Shown: one piece after another, positions 13,506-24,900 of the stretch | How the letters are laid out: each line of letters opens with the position of its first letter | Numbering within the stretch: the stretch's first letter is position 1 | Source of the DNA: Artemia franciscana | Taxonomy: Eukaryota > Arthropoda > Branchiopoda > Anostraca > Artemiidae | Direction of reading: 5' to 3' | NCBI RefSeq assembly: GCF_032884065.1 | Contig: NW_027063627.1 | Location: forward strand, 358,001-422,000 | DNA: 64,000 bases | Notes under the pieces: generated by a model | Database searches by the model: none | Seen by the model: the letters and a program-made list of their open reading frames with translations, nothing else | Told to the model about the DNA's origin: nothing | Program-made: the position numbers and the translations under genes

Positions 13506-13509
13506 TTTC

Positions 13510-14280
13510 TGAGGGGGTGAACTTATGACAGAAAATTTTACATGGTGGAATTAGCTAGAATCTCTGTAAGAAATTCTGGTTAATATTTATGTAAGGGCAC
13601 TGGCAGAATATTTTCCAGGGGGGGGGGGGGCTAGATGCCAAATTAGCTGTGGTGGTTGTGTGATGATTTAGGTGATTTAGGATGCCAAACTACAACTTCA
13701 CCCCAAAGAGGATGAATTTGCAATCAATTTAAAATTCCAAGAAGCTAATTGATTTAAAATTATCAATAACTATACTTCAGGCTCCCCAGTTATAAAAGAA
13801 GTAGTCTAATGCCAAACAGTGGCTGTACTGGAGTCAACTAAGTTGAATTGATTTATTTGTAATAAAATTAGGTTATGTTTGGTGATATGTGATTGTGTAT
13901 TAGCTATGATGAAGGGGGTGAGTCATTGTTTAGGTGGGGGTAGGGTAGATTCCTACAAAACCACATTTTAATGGATAAACTGTTTACTCTTTCTGAGGCT
14001 CCAGATAAATGTTGAAGGAGAAAAGGGGGAGTAGGAATTAATTAAAATGTCTCTATACAGCTTAAATGTTATATTTGCATAACTAAAAGCAAATAGGTAG
14101 AAAAGGTAAGGCAGGTCATCATCAGCCCTTCCAGGAAATCCTGTTAGGGTGGCAAATACTGCTAGGAACTTAGTTTTCAGTAATTTTAAATGGTAATATT
14201 TTTTCTTTTTCTATTTGTATGAAGTACTTCAGTTTATTTAAACAAACGTATATAATGTATTTATTGATAGTCCTAGATTT
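13510..14280. other. No recognisable gene; includes a G homopolymer
   Basis: Non-coding sequence with a run of about 13 G at 13619. No motif or clear repeat was found. Confidence 0.45.
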
Positions 14281-14284
14281 GCCT

Positions 14285-14457
14285 AGATTCCAAGGCAATT
14301 GGAGATCATGGAATCAAATGGGGAGAAAAATCTCTCCTGGACTTAGATTATGCTGATGATTTAAGCATATTAGGTGAAATTATGAGCAAAATGAATGAAC
14401 TTTTGGAGGTTATACAAATTCAGGGTGCTAGAATAGGTTTGAAAATTAATGTTAACA
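14285..14457 (+). pseudogene. LINE reverse transcriptase fragment with YADD motif
   Basis: One open frame reads KSLLDLDYADDLSILGEIMS followed by KMNELLEVIQIQGARIGLKI. This is the catalytic YADD strand and the following helix of a non-LTR retrotransposon reverse transcriptase. The same family occurs in opposite orientation at 17265-18085, where the matching nucleotides 'gctgatgatttaagcatatt' are nearly identical. It is cut off abruptly at about 14457, where a different LINE begins. Confidence 0.8.
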
Positions 14458-14459
14458 AC

Positions 14460-17262
14460 ACCCCATCACACCCAACTGATTCAAAAAAGGACCCAAATCC
14501 CCCAGCTACTCCAACTGGTAGACAGATGCCCAAACTCTCTGCTGAGACCCAGGTACTGTAGGATTTGATTAGAAGAGTTGAAAATTCAGTCTGACAGATT
14601 TCATCTGAAATAGCTCTGCTACAAACTGAGCTTGCCCAGAAGCCTATTGTTGTAAAAAATTTGCCTGAACAAGAAGGAGTTGATGATGAAACTCAAGTGA
14701 AGCAAACAATTCAAAACCAACAGCAACTTGCTGTGCCAGCAGTCTTAAAGAAAACCAGGCTAGGGGAGAAAAAATCAACCACACAAAACTCTGTTACAAG
14801 ATACCAATCCCTTCTAATTCAGCTGCCAGAGTCAGAAATTGCTCTGAAAAGCCAGATTGCACAAATGTCTTATGAGAAAGCCTACAAACATTATTTTGCA
14901 ATGATGTACCCAAATGGTTTGGAACAGCTGGTAGTAATAGTTAACCTCTTGCAAGAACACCAGGAAGAGGACCAAAAAACTATTTGAGCAGGAGACCATG
15001 AGCTGCAGCTCTATTGCTGACAAAGGGAAAGAAAACCTGGCTAGTAAAGTGTTTGTCAATAGGCCTACTGACAAAACCACCCAAAGACATGACTGGAAAA
15101 ATGACAAGAATTGTTTTAACTTTACAGCTCTGTACACATATGCTGACCAACTATTAAATAAACTTGGAGAACTAAGAGCACTTGCTACAGACAAGAAGTC
15201 AATCATAATCTGCATAAGTTGAAGTAAAACCAAAAAGATATATTGCCATCCAGGATTCTGAGATTATGCTCCCAGGCTCTGATATAGCAGCAACAAACTT
15301 GGCAGAATCAGGCAGAGGGTGTGTTATATATATTAGAGAAGGTCTTGAGTATCAGCCAATTCTTCCAACATGAGAGCACAGCAAAAGAGGACTTAAAACT
15401 ACCTTTGTAATTTGTGCAATTATTGGTTTTGTGTATAGGTCAGCATCATAATCATAATTGAAAAACTTGAGTAACTTCAGTTTTTTGGGACAACCATAAC
15501 AAACATAGCAAAAGCCAATATCTCTATGTATATTTTTGGAGACTTTAGTTTCCCAGAAATAAAATGGCATGCAAATCAACCACCTAACCATGAGTTTACT
15601 GCCATTCTGAAAGACCATTACCTCACACAGCTTATGATGGAACCAACCAGATGTCGAAATGGTGAGCAAGAATACATTCTAAATCTGGTTATAACATGCA
15701 GCCCTGAAACCATGAATCATATTTGTACTCTCCTGCTGCTTGGAGAAAGTGACCATGTCACTTTGCTCACCAACCTGAGTTTAAATCGTGGAAAGTATCA
15801 CTACCACTGGTCCTATTTCCAAATGGGAGGGAACTGTGACAAGAAATTCGAGTTGTTTTGAGACATCATGATCTGCAGTGCCCAAATCTGTACAGCAAAA
15901 AGACAATATCCACAGCCCCAAACGCTACCTCATCTAGACCATAGATTAAAGCGCCTGATAAACATATAAAGCAGAAAGTTCAGAAGATGGAGAAAGCTCC
16001 AAACTAAAGCCAGCAGAAGGGATTATAACAGAGCAAGAAATACAGTTCAACATGCAACAAGACAGGCAGAGAAAGAAAATGAAAAAAAGATTGTATTGGA
16101 AGCAAAGTCAGCTCCTAAAAAATTTTGGAAGCACATAAATGCCAGACTTTCATCAAGAAACGAGATCCCAATTTTAATCAATAAAGATGGCTCCACAGCT
16201 ATCTTCCCATCTGAGAAAGCAGAGTCTTTCAACCCCTTCTTTAGCTCCGTGTACAAACCAGCAAAAGAAAACCAGGGCCCAAGACAAACAACAAGAGCAA
16301 CAGGCTTCACACCTACAAAAGAAGAATTGAGAAACCAGCTAAAAAAAACAACACTAAAAACATATAAATCAAAAGGCCCAGATGGTATTGAAGCAATTTG
16401 GCTAAAGGATTGTGCTGAGTACCTTGTTGAACCACTCCTAAGAATCTTACAGTGCTCTGTTGATGAAGGGGAGCTGCCATACCAGTGGTTAGAAGCAACT
16501 GTTGTTCCCATTTACAAAAAAGGCGAAAACTTAGAGGCAGAAAACTACTGACCATTATGTCTTACTTCACTGGTATGTAACTTTTGGAAGGATGCATAAG
16601 AGACAGAATACTTTCTTATACTCTGCAAAAGGACCTCATAAACCCTAATCAGTACAGATTCCTTCCCAACAGAAGCTGTACTACTCAGCTGCTAGAAACT
16701 CTAAATGACTGGATGAAAACCATTGAAGAAGGTCACAGCATTCCTCTTTGATGTCGAAAAGTCCTTTGAGAGCATCCCAAATACTGACCTTATCTGGAAG
16801 CTTCAAGACTTCGACCTCCCCAAACGAATATTAACATGGATTGAATCATTTCTCAGAAATAGAATCCAAAAAGTCAGAGTAGGTGATACCCTCTCAGAAT
16901 ATTCTAATGTGACCAGTGAAGTAATTCAGGGGAGTGTCCCTGGACTGCTTCTCTTCATTCTTTTCACTAACAGTATAAGCACTAGTATTGCAAGCACAAC
17001 AAAATATATGCAGACAATACCAAGCTGTACAGAAAAGTAAAAGGCTATACAGACATCTCATTACTGCAGGAAGACATCAACAAGCTAACAAAAAATTTCC
17101 AAGACCTTGGTTTGAATCTGATCCCTATCAAATCAAAAGTCCTGTGGATAGGAAAGAAGAAAGATTTCCCAGAACCAAAGCTTATGATGGTAGACAAAAC
17201 AGGATCAACAATACTTTTAGAGCTTGTAGACTCTGAACAAGATCGTAGCATCATAATTGCCG
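14460..17262 (+). mobile_element. Degenerate non-LTR retrotransposon with endonuclease and reverse transcriptase
   Basis: Order on the + strand: a possible ORF1 remnant (14661-14987, Gln/Leu-rich, perhaps coiled coil); the N-terminus of an APE-type endonuclease at about 15125-15350 (LLNKLGELRALATDKKS, then GRGCVIYIREGLEYQP); its C-terminus at 15526-15861 (IFGDFSFPEIKW, then GESDHVTLL); and reverse transcriptase at 16330-17040 (KSKGPDGIEAIWLK, VVPIYKKGENLEAENY, FDVEKSFESIPN, IQGSVPG). The catalytic box is YADN at 17007-17018 in a shifted frame instead of YADD. Stops at 15000, 15220, 15400-15520, 15861 and 16549 and several frameshifts make it inactive. The motifs fit the Jockey/CR1 group. The thumb and 3' end are lost at about 17262, where an opposite-strand LINE starts. 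Confidence 0.85.
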
Positions 17263-17264
17263 AA

Positions 17265-18085
17265 GCTACTCAATTCACAGCACCAAGCTGCCTAAGGCCA
17301 ACGCAGTTAGGCACGCTCCTTGTCCAACCCTATCTATTGAAGACCTCCCCCTTTATACCCTCCCAGGAAGTTCTTATTTCCTTTAAATCTTTATTTATGA
17401 CATCCTCCCACACCAGACAAGGATGACCTGCTTTCCATTTAGCCCCAGATGGTTGGCCAAAAAGGGTAATCGCTTCAGCAATCTATCATCCTTCATTTGA
17501 AGAATATGGCCTAGCCATCTCAATCTTTCTTTCATTATAGCCCTTGAAAGCAAGATTGAAAGACATTTTCTGTACAACCTACTGTCTGAAATATGGTCAG
17601 TCAGCTGGCTACCCAGAACAATTCATAGACAATTTCTCTAGAAAACATCTAGTAAATTTTCATCTGCTTTTTGCAGCACCCATGCTTCAGAGCCATATTT
17701 AACCACTGTCATCACTGTTCTTCCAATATTCTGATCTTAGTTTGCAGACTTATCTTCCTATTCTTCCAAACTGTTTTAACTGTGAAAAAACACCCTGAGC
17801 CTTGGCTATTCTACTTTTAACATCTTCACTGCTTCCACCAACTTTACTAATGATTCTACCAAGATAAGCAAAGCTGCCCACCTGATCAATCTTTTTGTTG
17901 CCTGATGTCACCTTTTGTCTTCACTTATTCCTGGCCATAGTGACTTGGTCTTCTTAACATTAATTTTCAAGCCTATTTTAGCACCCTGAACTTGCAAAAC
18001 CTCTAAAATTCATTTATTTTGCTCAAACTTTCATCTAATATGCTTAAATCATCAGCATAATATAAGTCTAAGTATACAGACATTG
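17265..18085 (-). pseudogene. LINE reverse transcriptase C-terminal fragment, opposite strand
   Basis: On the minus strand from 18085 the sequence reads LDLYYADDLSILDESLSKIN. It ends in a frame (17577-17395) with IMKERLRWLGHILQMKDDRL, the typical 'RWLGHV.RM.D.R' tail of many LINE proteins. Several stops and frameshifts lie between. It is the same family as 14285-14457 (+) and 36511-36870 (-). Confidence 0.8.
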
Positions 18086-18499
18086 CTTTTTTGGGGAGAG
18101 GGTACTGGGGGTTTTAAACAGACAAAATTTTCCTTGGGAAAATTCTATGCTGGGGGAATTTTCCAGAATTCCTATAGAAAGTTCTTTTTATTTGTCTTAC
18201 TTTCCCTTTGCTAACTCAATTTTACATGTGGAGATGTTATAGGGAATTATCTTGGGGAAATTTCAAATGTGTTGGAATTGTCTAGAGCCATGGTTCCTAA
18301 CATGTGACACATTCTCCACTGGTGTGGCAAGGCAGTATTTTGCTGTTTCATGGGCAGGATGTGCACCTTTTGGCTGCCTTTTTTTAGAGCCTTTACTTAA
18401 AAAAAAAGTATTTTTCATGAGAATGGCATCACATTCAAATGCATTTAAAGAGCACAAAAAACGTGATAGTGGGGCAACAATCCTGTACATTGTATAAAA

Positions 18500-18895
18500 G
18501 GGGTGTAAACGTAGCAAATTCATGCAACCCCATTTAACTGAATCCTCATGCAACTGAATCCCTGTTTAACTGGAGCTACATCCAACTCAACCCTGTTTAA
18601 CTGAACCCTTGTGGAACTAGACCCCTAGGCAACTTAACCCATGTGTAACTCAAACCATTTTGATTGAACCCTCATGCAACTGAACCCCTTTTTAACTGGG
18701 CCCTATTCGATTCTGTCCACTTGCAACTCAACTCCATTTAAAAGAACCCTCGTTTGACTGAGCCTCCATTCAATTCAACTTCATTCAACTAAACCCTCAT
18801 TCAACTGGACCCCCATTTAAATGAACCCTCTTTTGACTTAACCCTTATGTAACTTGCCCGTATTTAAATTAAGCCTTGTTTCATTGAACTCAACC
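18500..18895 (+). repeat. Minisatellite with ~16-bp unit (CAACTGAACCCT-type)
   Basis: Short variable units such as 'catgcaactgaacccc', 'gtttaactgaacccttg' and 'cattcaactaaaccctc' repeat about 20 times with substitutions. A mirror-polarity array of the same type occurs at 20605-21085. Confidence 0.8.
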
Positions 18896-20600
18896 CAAGT
18901 TCTAAGAATTTATTTGAAATAGTATTCATTAGGAGCTCAAAATATGGTTCTTGCTTGGTTTGGAACTTCTAACTTATATTACCCATTCGGACAAGCTAAA
19001 CTAATTTGGAATTATGGCAAAAAACCAGCAGAGCCTTGATTGCAACTATTTTTTGTCACTGGCCAAATTCAGAATGCTGCTTGTGTGCATTTTTTGTGCA
19101 TGGCAAAGTTAATAATTAGTCCATTCAAGTAGAACTTTATCCAGTTTTAATATAAGTAGCCAGATTTTGATTTCTTTCCCTGCCCTTGGTCAAATATTAT
19201 AATTATTTTTATTAATCTGTGAATGGAGAGGAGGAATGGTTGTAGAATTTTTGCCTCAGTTCTACAATTAGAAACAGCTTTTACTCTGGTTGGAGTTAAA
19301 TTTTAATAAGATGTAGTCTCTAGTCTAGGAGAATACAAAAGTCAGAAAGAATCTGAAGAAAAATTGAGAGGTATTGGGAAGAAACCAAAGCCTTACAGGC
19401 TCAAAAACTTCTGCTAAAAGAAAAATTCTAAAAGAATGTTACGACAATAGCAATTGTCATACTTGTAAGCAGGTTTGAGTAGTGAACCAGTCGTCTTTTT
19501 GTTTGGAAATTTGGGTGAAATTTGCTATATAACATCAAGCCAGTCATCAGTTAATGTACAACCTTTATTGGGCAAGGGAAATAAAATACTAGCTCCAAGA
19601 ACCTCAGAAGGTTATCCATTTCTGTGCACCTATGATGTTCCAGTGGCCAGCTAGTGCTGGGGAAAAAGAGGAAGAAAATAAAGATATGTTTGGGTATCAA
19701 GCTCCTCTTCATAATTTCCAAAAATTTGTTTCGTAATTAATTTTAGTGCTCAAGTGAAAATAAATAGCTTCTACCATTAACAAATCAGCTTTGTATTCAG
19801 ATGAATTTTTTTTACATGGCATTTTTTTTCAGAACTTTGTTTGTGCTTTCCGCTTGCAAAGGTGACTGAGCAGGGGAGTATTTGAGTGGCAGATTTTAAA
19901 CACCAGTGTGAGGAGTTTCGATCATGGAGTTTTCAGTGGTAGACCTCTTACGATTTCAAGCCTTTACACTCCAAAAATGACATTCGAATTGGATTTTGGT
20001 CCCATAAGGCATTTCATGACAGCGTTGTCATGAAAAAATTATAAAAAGTGTGTAAATATAAACATTAGATTTCAAGTAACATTAAACAGCTCTCTACAAT
20101 ATACTAGTGCCCTGTCAGTACTAGAGAAATAAAACAGAAAAAGGAAAACTTTCAATAAACAGAAAAATCAGTGTTACCAGCTCTTTTCAAAAGTCCCCAG
20201 AAATGTTTTCCGAAATAAACTTTTACTTCTCATTTAGATAATAGCTATCATTCCTGAATCAGCGTTAACGGTAAGTTTTTCTTACAAGATTGTATTTTTT
20301 TTTAATGTGTCTTTAAAATTTTGGCTACTATGGGTTCTCTGTACTGGGGTACAGCTAGTGCTGTAAACATAACCTTCAAGTGTATTTGGACCCATAAAAA
20401 TATCTCCTAATTTTTAAATAAATAAGACACATGAATAAATTGTTGTTTTTTAGATGGAGGAGGGGGGCGAATGTTTTCACATTGAAGTGGTATGAAAGAA
20501 AAGACACAAAAGAACTAACCTTCAAATAAAAATCATTTAATTCAAGATAGCTTTTGTCACCTCCTATAAAACGTGTTGAATTGCATTTTGCAGCTATATT
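18896..20600. other. Spacer between opposite-polarity minisatellites; no gene recognised
   Basis: About 1.7 kb of non-coding AT-rich DNA with short motif-free frames. No transposon protein was recognised, although its placement between inverted arrays suggests it could be the interior of an element. Confidence 0.4.
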
Positions 20601-20604
20601 ATTG

Positions 20605-21085
20605 ATTTGAGAAGGGTTGAGCTGAATGAGGACTGAGTTAGATGAGGGTTGAACTGCACAGAAGGTGAGTAGGTTGTGGGCTGTGATTGAATTACATGGT
20701 GGTTGAGTTGAATGAGGGTTTGACCTAAATGTGGCTGAGTTGCATGGATATTGAGTTGAATGGGGGTTGAATTGCACGTGGGTTAGGTTTTACAGGGTTC
20801 AGCTGCACAACAGCTCAATTAAACAGGGTTTGAGTTGCATGAGGGTTCATCTTCACAGGGGTTCAGTTGCACAAAGCTTCCGTTAAACAGGGGTGATTTG
20901 ACAAGAGTTCAGTTAAGTGGGTTTGAGCTGCTTGGGGTTTCAATTGCAAGAGAGTACAGTGGTACAAGGGTTCAGTAAAATGGGGGTTCAGTTGCACGGA
21001 AGTTCAGTAACGTGGGGCTCACTGTTACCTGGGGTCAGATACACAAGGTTTCAATAGCAAGGGGTTTGATTGCAGTGCAACCTAT
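20605..21085 (-). repeat. Minisatellite with ~16-bp unit, reverse polarity
   Basis: Units such as 'gggttgagttgaatga', 'gggttcagttgcacaa' and 'ggttcagttaagtggg' are reverse complements of the 18.5-kb units. A minus-strand frame across part of it (to 20376) shows the periodicity as FNPHSTQ/PPCNS peptide repeats, which is a by-product of the repeat and not a protein. Confidence 0.8.
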
Positions 21086-21129
21086 AAAAAGTGTTGCGTT
21101 CACACATTATTTTCATTAAAACAAAAAGA

Positions 21130-21410
21130 GCCTAGTTGACAACCGAAAAATAGATACAAGTAAAATTTTGAATTCATTGCTCTTTACTCTAAAGTTTGAC
21201 TTTTTGTCCCAATTCTTTAAGTAAAACTCCTGAAACACAAGAACCGTTTAATTAGAATAACAAGCTTTTTTAAAAGTTCTGAAAAAAATCCTTTAGTGTA
21301 AAAAGCATGGTGTTGAGGAGGGGGCTACCCCCTCACATTCGTAAAAATTTTCGGTCGTTTCAAGTTATGATTATCCTCCTTACTTTCAGCTGGAAAACTT
21401 TTTTTTTATT
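21130..21410. mobile_element. Partial copy of the foldback-like element (hairpin module)
   Basis: It contains 'gctctttactctaaagtttg' at about 21180 and the opposing 'ctttagtgtaaaaagc' at about 21290, followed by a C-rich 'ggctaccccctcacat' segment and 'ctccttactttcagctgg'. This matches one hairpin module of the 9.6-kb element. It ends about 420 bp before the first recognised kinase exon. Confidence 0.65.
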
Positions 21411-21826
21411 TATCATGAAAAGAGACTAAGGATAGTATTAGTTATTTGTATCAATTACAGTGGCTTCGTTTGGGGGGTGGGGGAGTTGTCCCACCAACAA
21501 TAAGGGAGAAAAATTATTATATAACCTGTGCCCTTTGACTTTCCGTGTGTGGACCCCTCTTGCCCCTTCCCTCAGTAAGAATGCCGGAGCTACACTCCTG
21601 ATCAGTTACATGCATAAAATGAAAATGTATTGTTTTGGACAAAACCATTTTAAAGAACGTTGAAATCGAGACCCTGTCAGAAAATATACCAAACAGACAA
21701 GTTATGCCTCTAGTTATGCTGATGAGATGTGAATATTTTATTAGATCTCTAGTATAAAGCTTTTGCCTTTTGTGAATCAAATGACGTTCTATAATTGTGG
21801 ATCTTGAGCCATATTTTATTCTTTAG

Positions 21827-21976
21827 ATGTATCTGAGTAAGAAAGTGATTCCAGTTTTGTTCAAATTTCAGAAAATGAAGAATTTAATAGTTTCAGTTGA
21901 AGGCAATGTTGGAAGTGGGAAATCATCTCTTCTTAATTACTTCCAACAGTTCTCTTCAGTAGTTGAAACTATTCAG
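21827..21976 (+). CDS. Deoxynucleoside kinase exon with P-loop (first recognised)
   Basis: It encodes the N-terminal beta strand and Walker A loop (LIVSVEGNVGSGKSS). The donor is CAG|GTATGT at 21976/21977, in phase 0. Two in-frame ATGs exist, at 21827 and 21875. An in-frame TAG sits directly before 21827, and that same TAG is the end of a good acceptor (TTTATTCTTTAG). The exon may therefore begin at 21827 as an internal exon, or 21827 may be the true start. A second acceptor-like TTTCAG lies just before the 21875 ATG. The 16 residues between the two Mets are basic and hydrophobic, but too short to call a targeting peptide. Confidence 0.85.
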
Positions 21977-24900
21977 GTATGTAAAACTAAGTAGATGTAC
22001 TCTTTTTTAAGTTTTTGTTGCATTGATATTTGATTTTGCTTCTGTTATTTGCAGTAGATTCTTTTGCTCTATTTCTGTTTCTCTGTTTCTTTTTCTTTCT
22101 CTTTTATTTTATTTATGTCAGTAATATGGGCCGCATCTAATAAAACTTTTTTCATATCAATGATTTAAGATTTGGTGTATATATTTTGGAGTAGATTTTC
22201 GCCTAGTAAAAACAAAGTGAGACAACATAATTGAGACCAAATAATTGTTGGTACTGACAACCAATAGAATTCATGTTTATAGTTTGTTTGATTTTCTGAA
22301 GATTTTTTTAGCCTACTGGCTAAGAATGCTCATGTTTTCAAAATTACTTCGCAAAATTTATGTGCTTCTGAATTAAGATTAACGGATTTTGAACTGATCT
22401 TGTATATGTAATGAACTAGTAAAATAGAAGAAGGTTTTCTCTGCTGTGTGTTTTTTAAGTTTGAAGTAGAATCCTTCCATCCATAATCCCCTTCTCCTAT
22501 ATGCAGACACATGGAAAAAGAACATTTTTCGAGTTTCTAAAAACTGATAATTTGCCAAATATGTTCTGGACTCTATAATGTTCTTTGAAGATGCGTGGAT
22601 TCAGCTTTAAAATATCTTTATATTGTAAAATGACCTATTTGTGATTAGTACTTATTTTTAGGAGCCTGTTGAAACTTGGCGCAATGTAGGTGGTCACAAT
22701 ATGCTTAAATTATTTTATGAAAATCAGGAGAAATATGCTTTTGCATTCCAAAGTTTGGTTCAACTCACACGTTTGGACATCCATACTAGAAGTAGCACAA
22801 CTCCTGTGAAAATGATCGAAAGATCTTTGCAAAATAACAGGTGAACTTCTTTTTTCCTATTTTTTTTCTTTTCTTTGTCTTTGAAAGTTTGAAAGGACTA
22901 GATGGCAGTTCACGAACATTGATTTTGTCTTCCCATAAGTTTGAGCATATTTTGATGTGTGTAGGGTACAATGCATAGGGTAAAAGGTGCATATAGAAGA
23001 GTTTATATAAAATGTGTGGTCAGGTCTGTAAAGCTTCAGTAAGAGGGCTTGTCTTAAAGGACCTGGCAACAAGAAAGCTCCAAAAACCACTATGCTGTAC
23101 TTTAGGATATGAAGAAACGATATTTGAAAGCTGTAGAGATGCTACTAGCAGGATTAACATCTGGGTTTTGATGTAGTTGCAATGCATTTCCTGCTTACTG
23201 CTGTTCCAGGGGTCATTGTCATCAGCTCATGAAGATGCCAGGAAATCCTGCCAGAGAAAAGGGGGGGGGGAATCAGTTCCTGTCTTATTGTTGGCATGTT
23301 TATGAAAATTAGCACTATTTTAGAGCCTCAATCAGGCACATATTTAGAAAACTTTATAAGCTCCAAGCACAAAATTTTGCAGCATAGTTTTGAAACCTTG
23401 AGAATGACAATTGACATTTTTTTTTCATGTGTAGGGCAATTAGGCCTATATAGGAATAGGAAGTATGTATAGGACAATTTTTTGTTTATATTTTTGTCGC
23501 TACAGACCAAAAGTTCCAAAGAAACAGAAGTAGTATACAATTAATCTTGTAATATATAATCAATAGCAAAATTATTTCTAATCTCTTTCCTTTTAAAGAT
23601 TTAAAATTAATCAAAAGTTAAATGGCCATAAAAATTCTAGGCATAACCGAAGTAGGGCATTGGGGAGCTTCTGGACAAGCTACATCCAAGATGTCATAAT
23701 TTTTGGGACTATTTATATAATTTTCTATAGTTATTGCCAAATTAGCTTCTATAGTTATTGCCAAATTTACCAGAATGAAAATCATGATTACGAGTGAAAA
23801 ACCCTATTATTAATCATAATTATTTGCTATGCAATCCTACTAGTAGTTATGATTATTAGTAATGACAGTGAAATTTGTGGTCAAGGCTGCAGCAGTGGAT
23901 GCAACCTAGTAAAGTTTACTTGCAAAATATAGCACTTTGCAATGGTGCTAAGTAAGTATACACTGGATTAACGACGCTTCTTGACTTCTAAGGTCCTTGC
24001 GTCTGTCCGGTAGTGTGTTGTTACAGCTGAGTTTTGAGACATTTAGCTCTGAATAACTGCAAAAATTGACGTTTTCGAAGCTATCACAATTATCACCAGC
24101 TGACAGCGGAGTCATTAAGGAACCGTGGTGGCTATAATCTACTCAAAACTTCCGCATACTTGGAGATATTGTTCCTGTTTAATTCCGAAATCTAGGATTT
24201 TAAAACGAATCTATTATTTAATAATAAAATTTATGGCCTCTTGTATGTTTTATTTGAAAGCCAAGAAGACCAGGATTCGTGTTGAAATTTGTTACTTTAA
24301 AGTTTTAGAGTGTTTGTTTAGCCTGGTTTGAGAAAACACAACTTTTTCAACCTCCTGTAATATACTTGCTCATGCTTAGTATTAAAATTTAAACAACATG
24401 CCAAATCTCAAGCATTGGTCAAAGGAACAGTTGTACTACAAAATTTCACAGTTCACATTCTTACTTTCGCTTCTGAGCATTTTTTCGTACCTCCATTGAA
24501 CTCGCTCCACTGAAAAGCATGTGTACCTTTGCCAAGGAAATGGTCGGAACCTTTGTCGAAGAAGTTAGTGATTTGGTAAATTGTAGAAAATGCCCTATGT
24601 ACAGTTTTCCTTTCGAGCTGAACATTTCGATTATTTAGATTAGTTTTGGCAGTATTTTACTAGGATGACTGAAACCTTCTTTCTGGGAGGTTTTACCCTC
24701 GGATGAATAGAAGGAGAAGCATTAGACTGTTTATAGCTAAATAATTCAAACTAGAAAATCTGCTTTTGCAAAATTATTTTGCAATGAAAATGCAAGCTAC
24801 GCTGTATAATAAAAAAGTCAAATAAACTGGAAATGTGATATCATGATAGGATAAGAATATGGCATTAGACCCTTAGAGTCCATATGACAAAAAAGGTCAA

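Noticed and set aside
14832-15233. 133-codon minus-strand frame
   Set aside because: Antisense to the LINE ORF1 and endonuclease region; no motif.
16047-16511. 154-codon minus-strand frame
   Set aside because: Antisense shadow of the LINE reverse transcriptase N-terminal region.
20376-20777. 133-codon minus-strand frame with HSTQ..CNS repeats
   Set aside because: The peptide periodicity is imposed by the 16-bp minisatellite.
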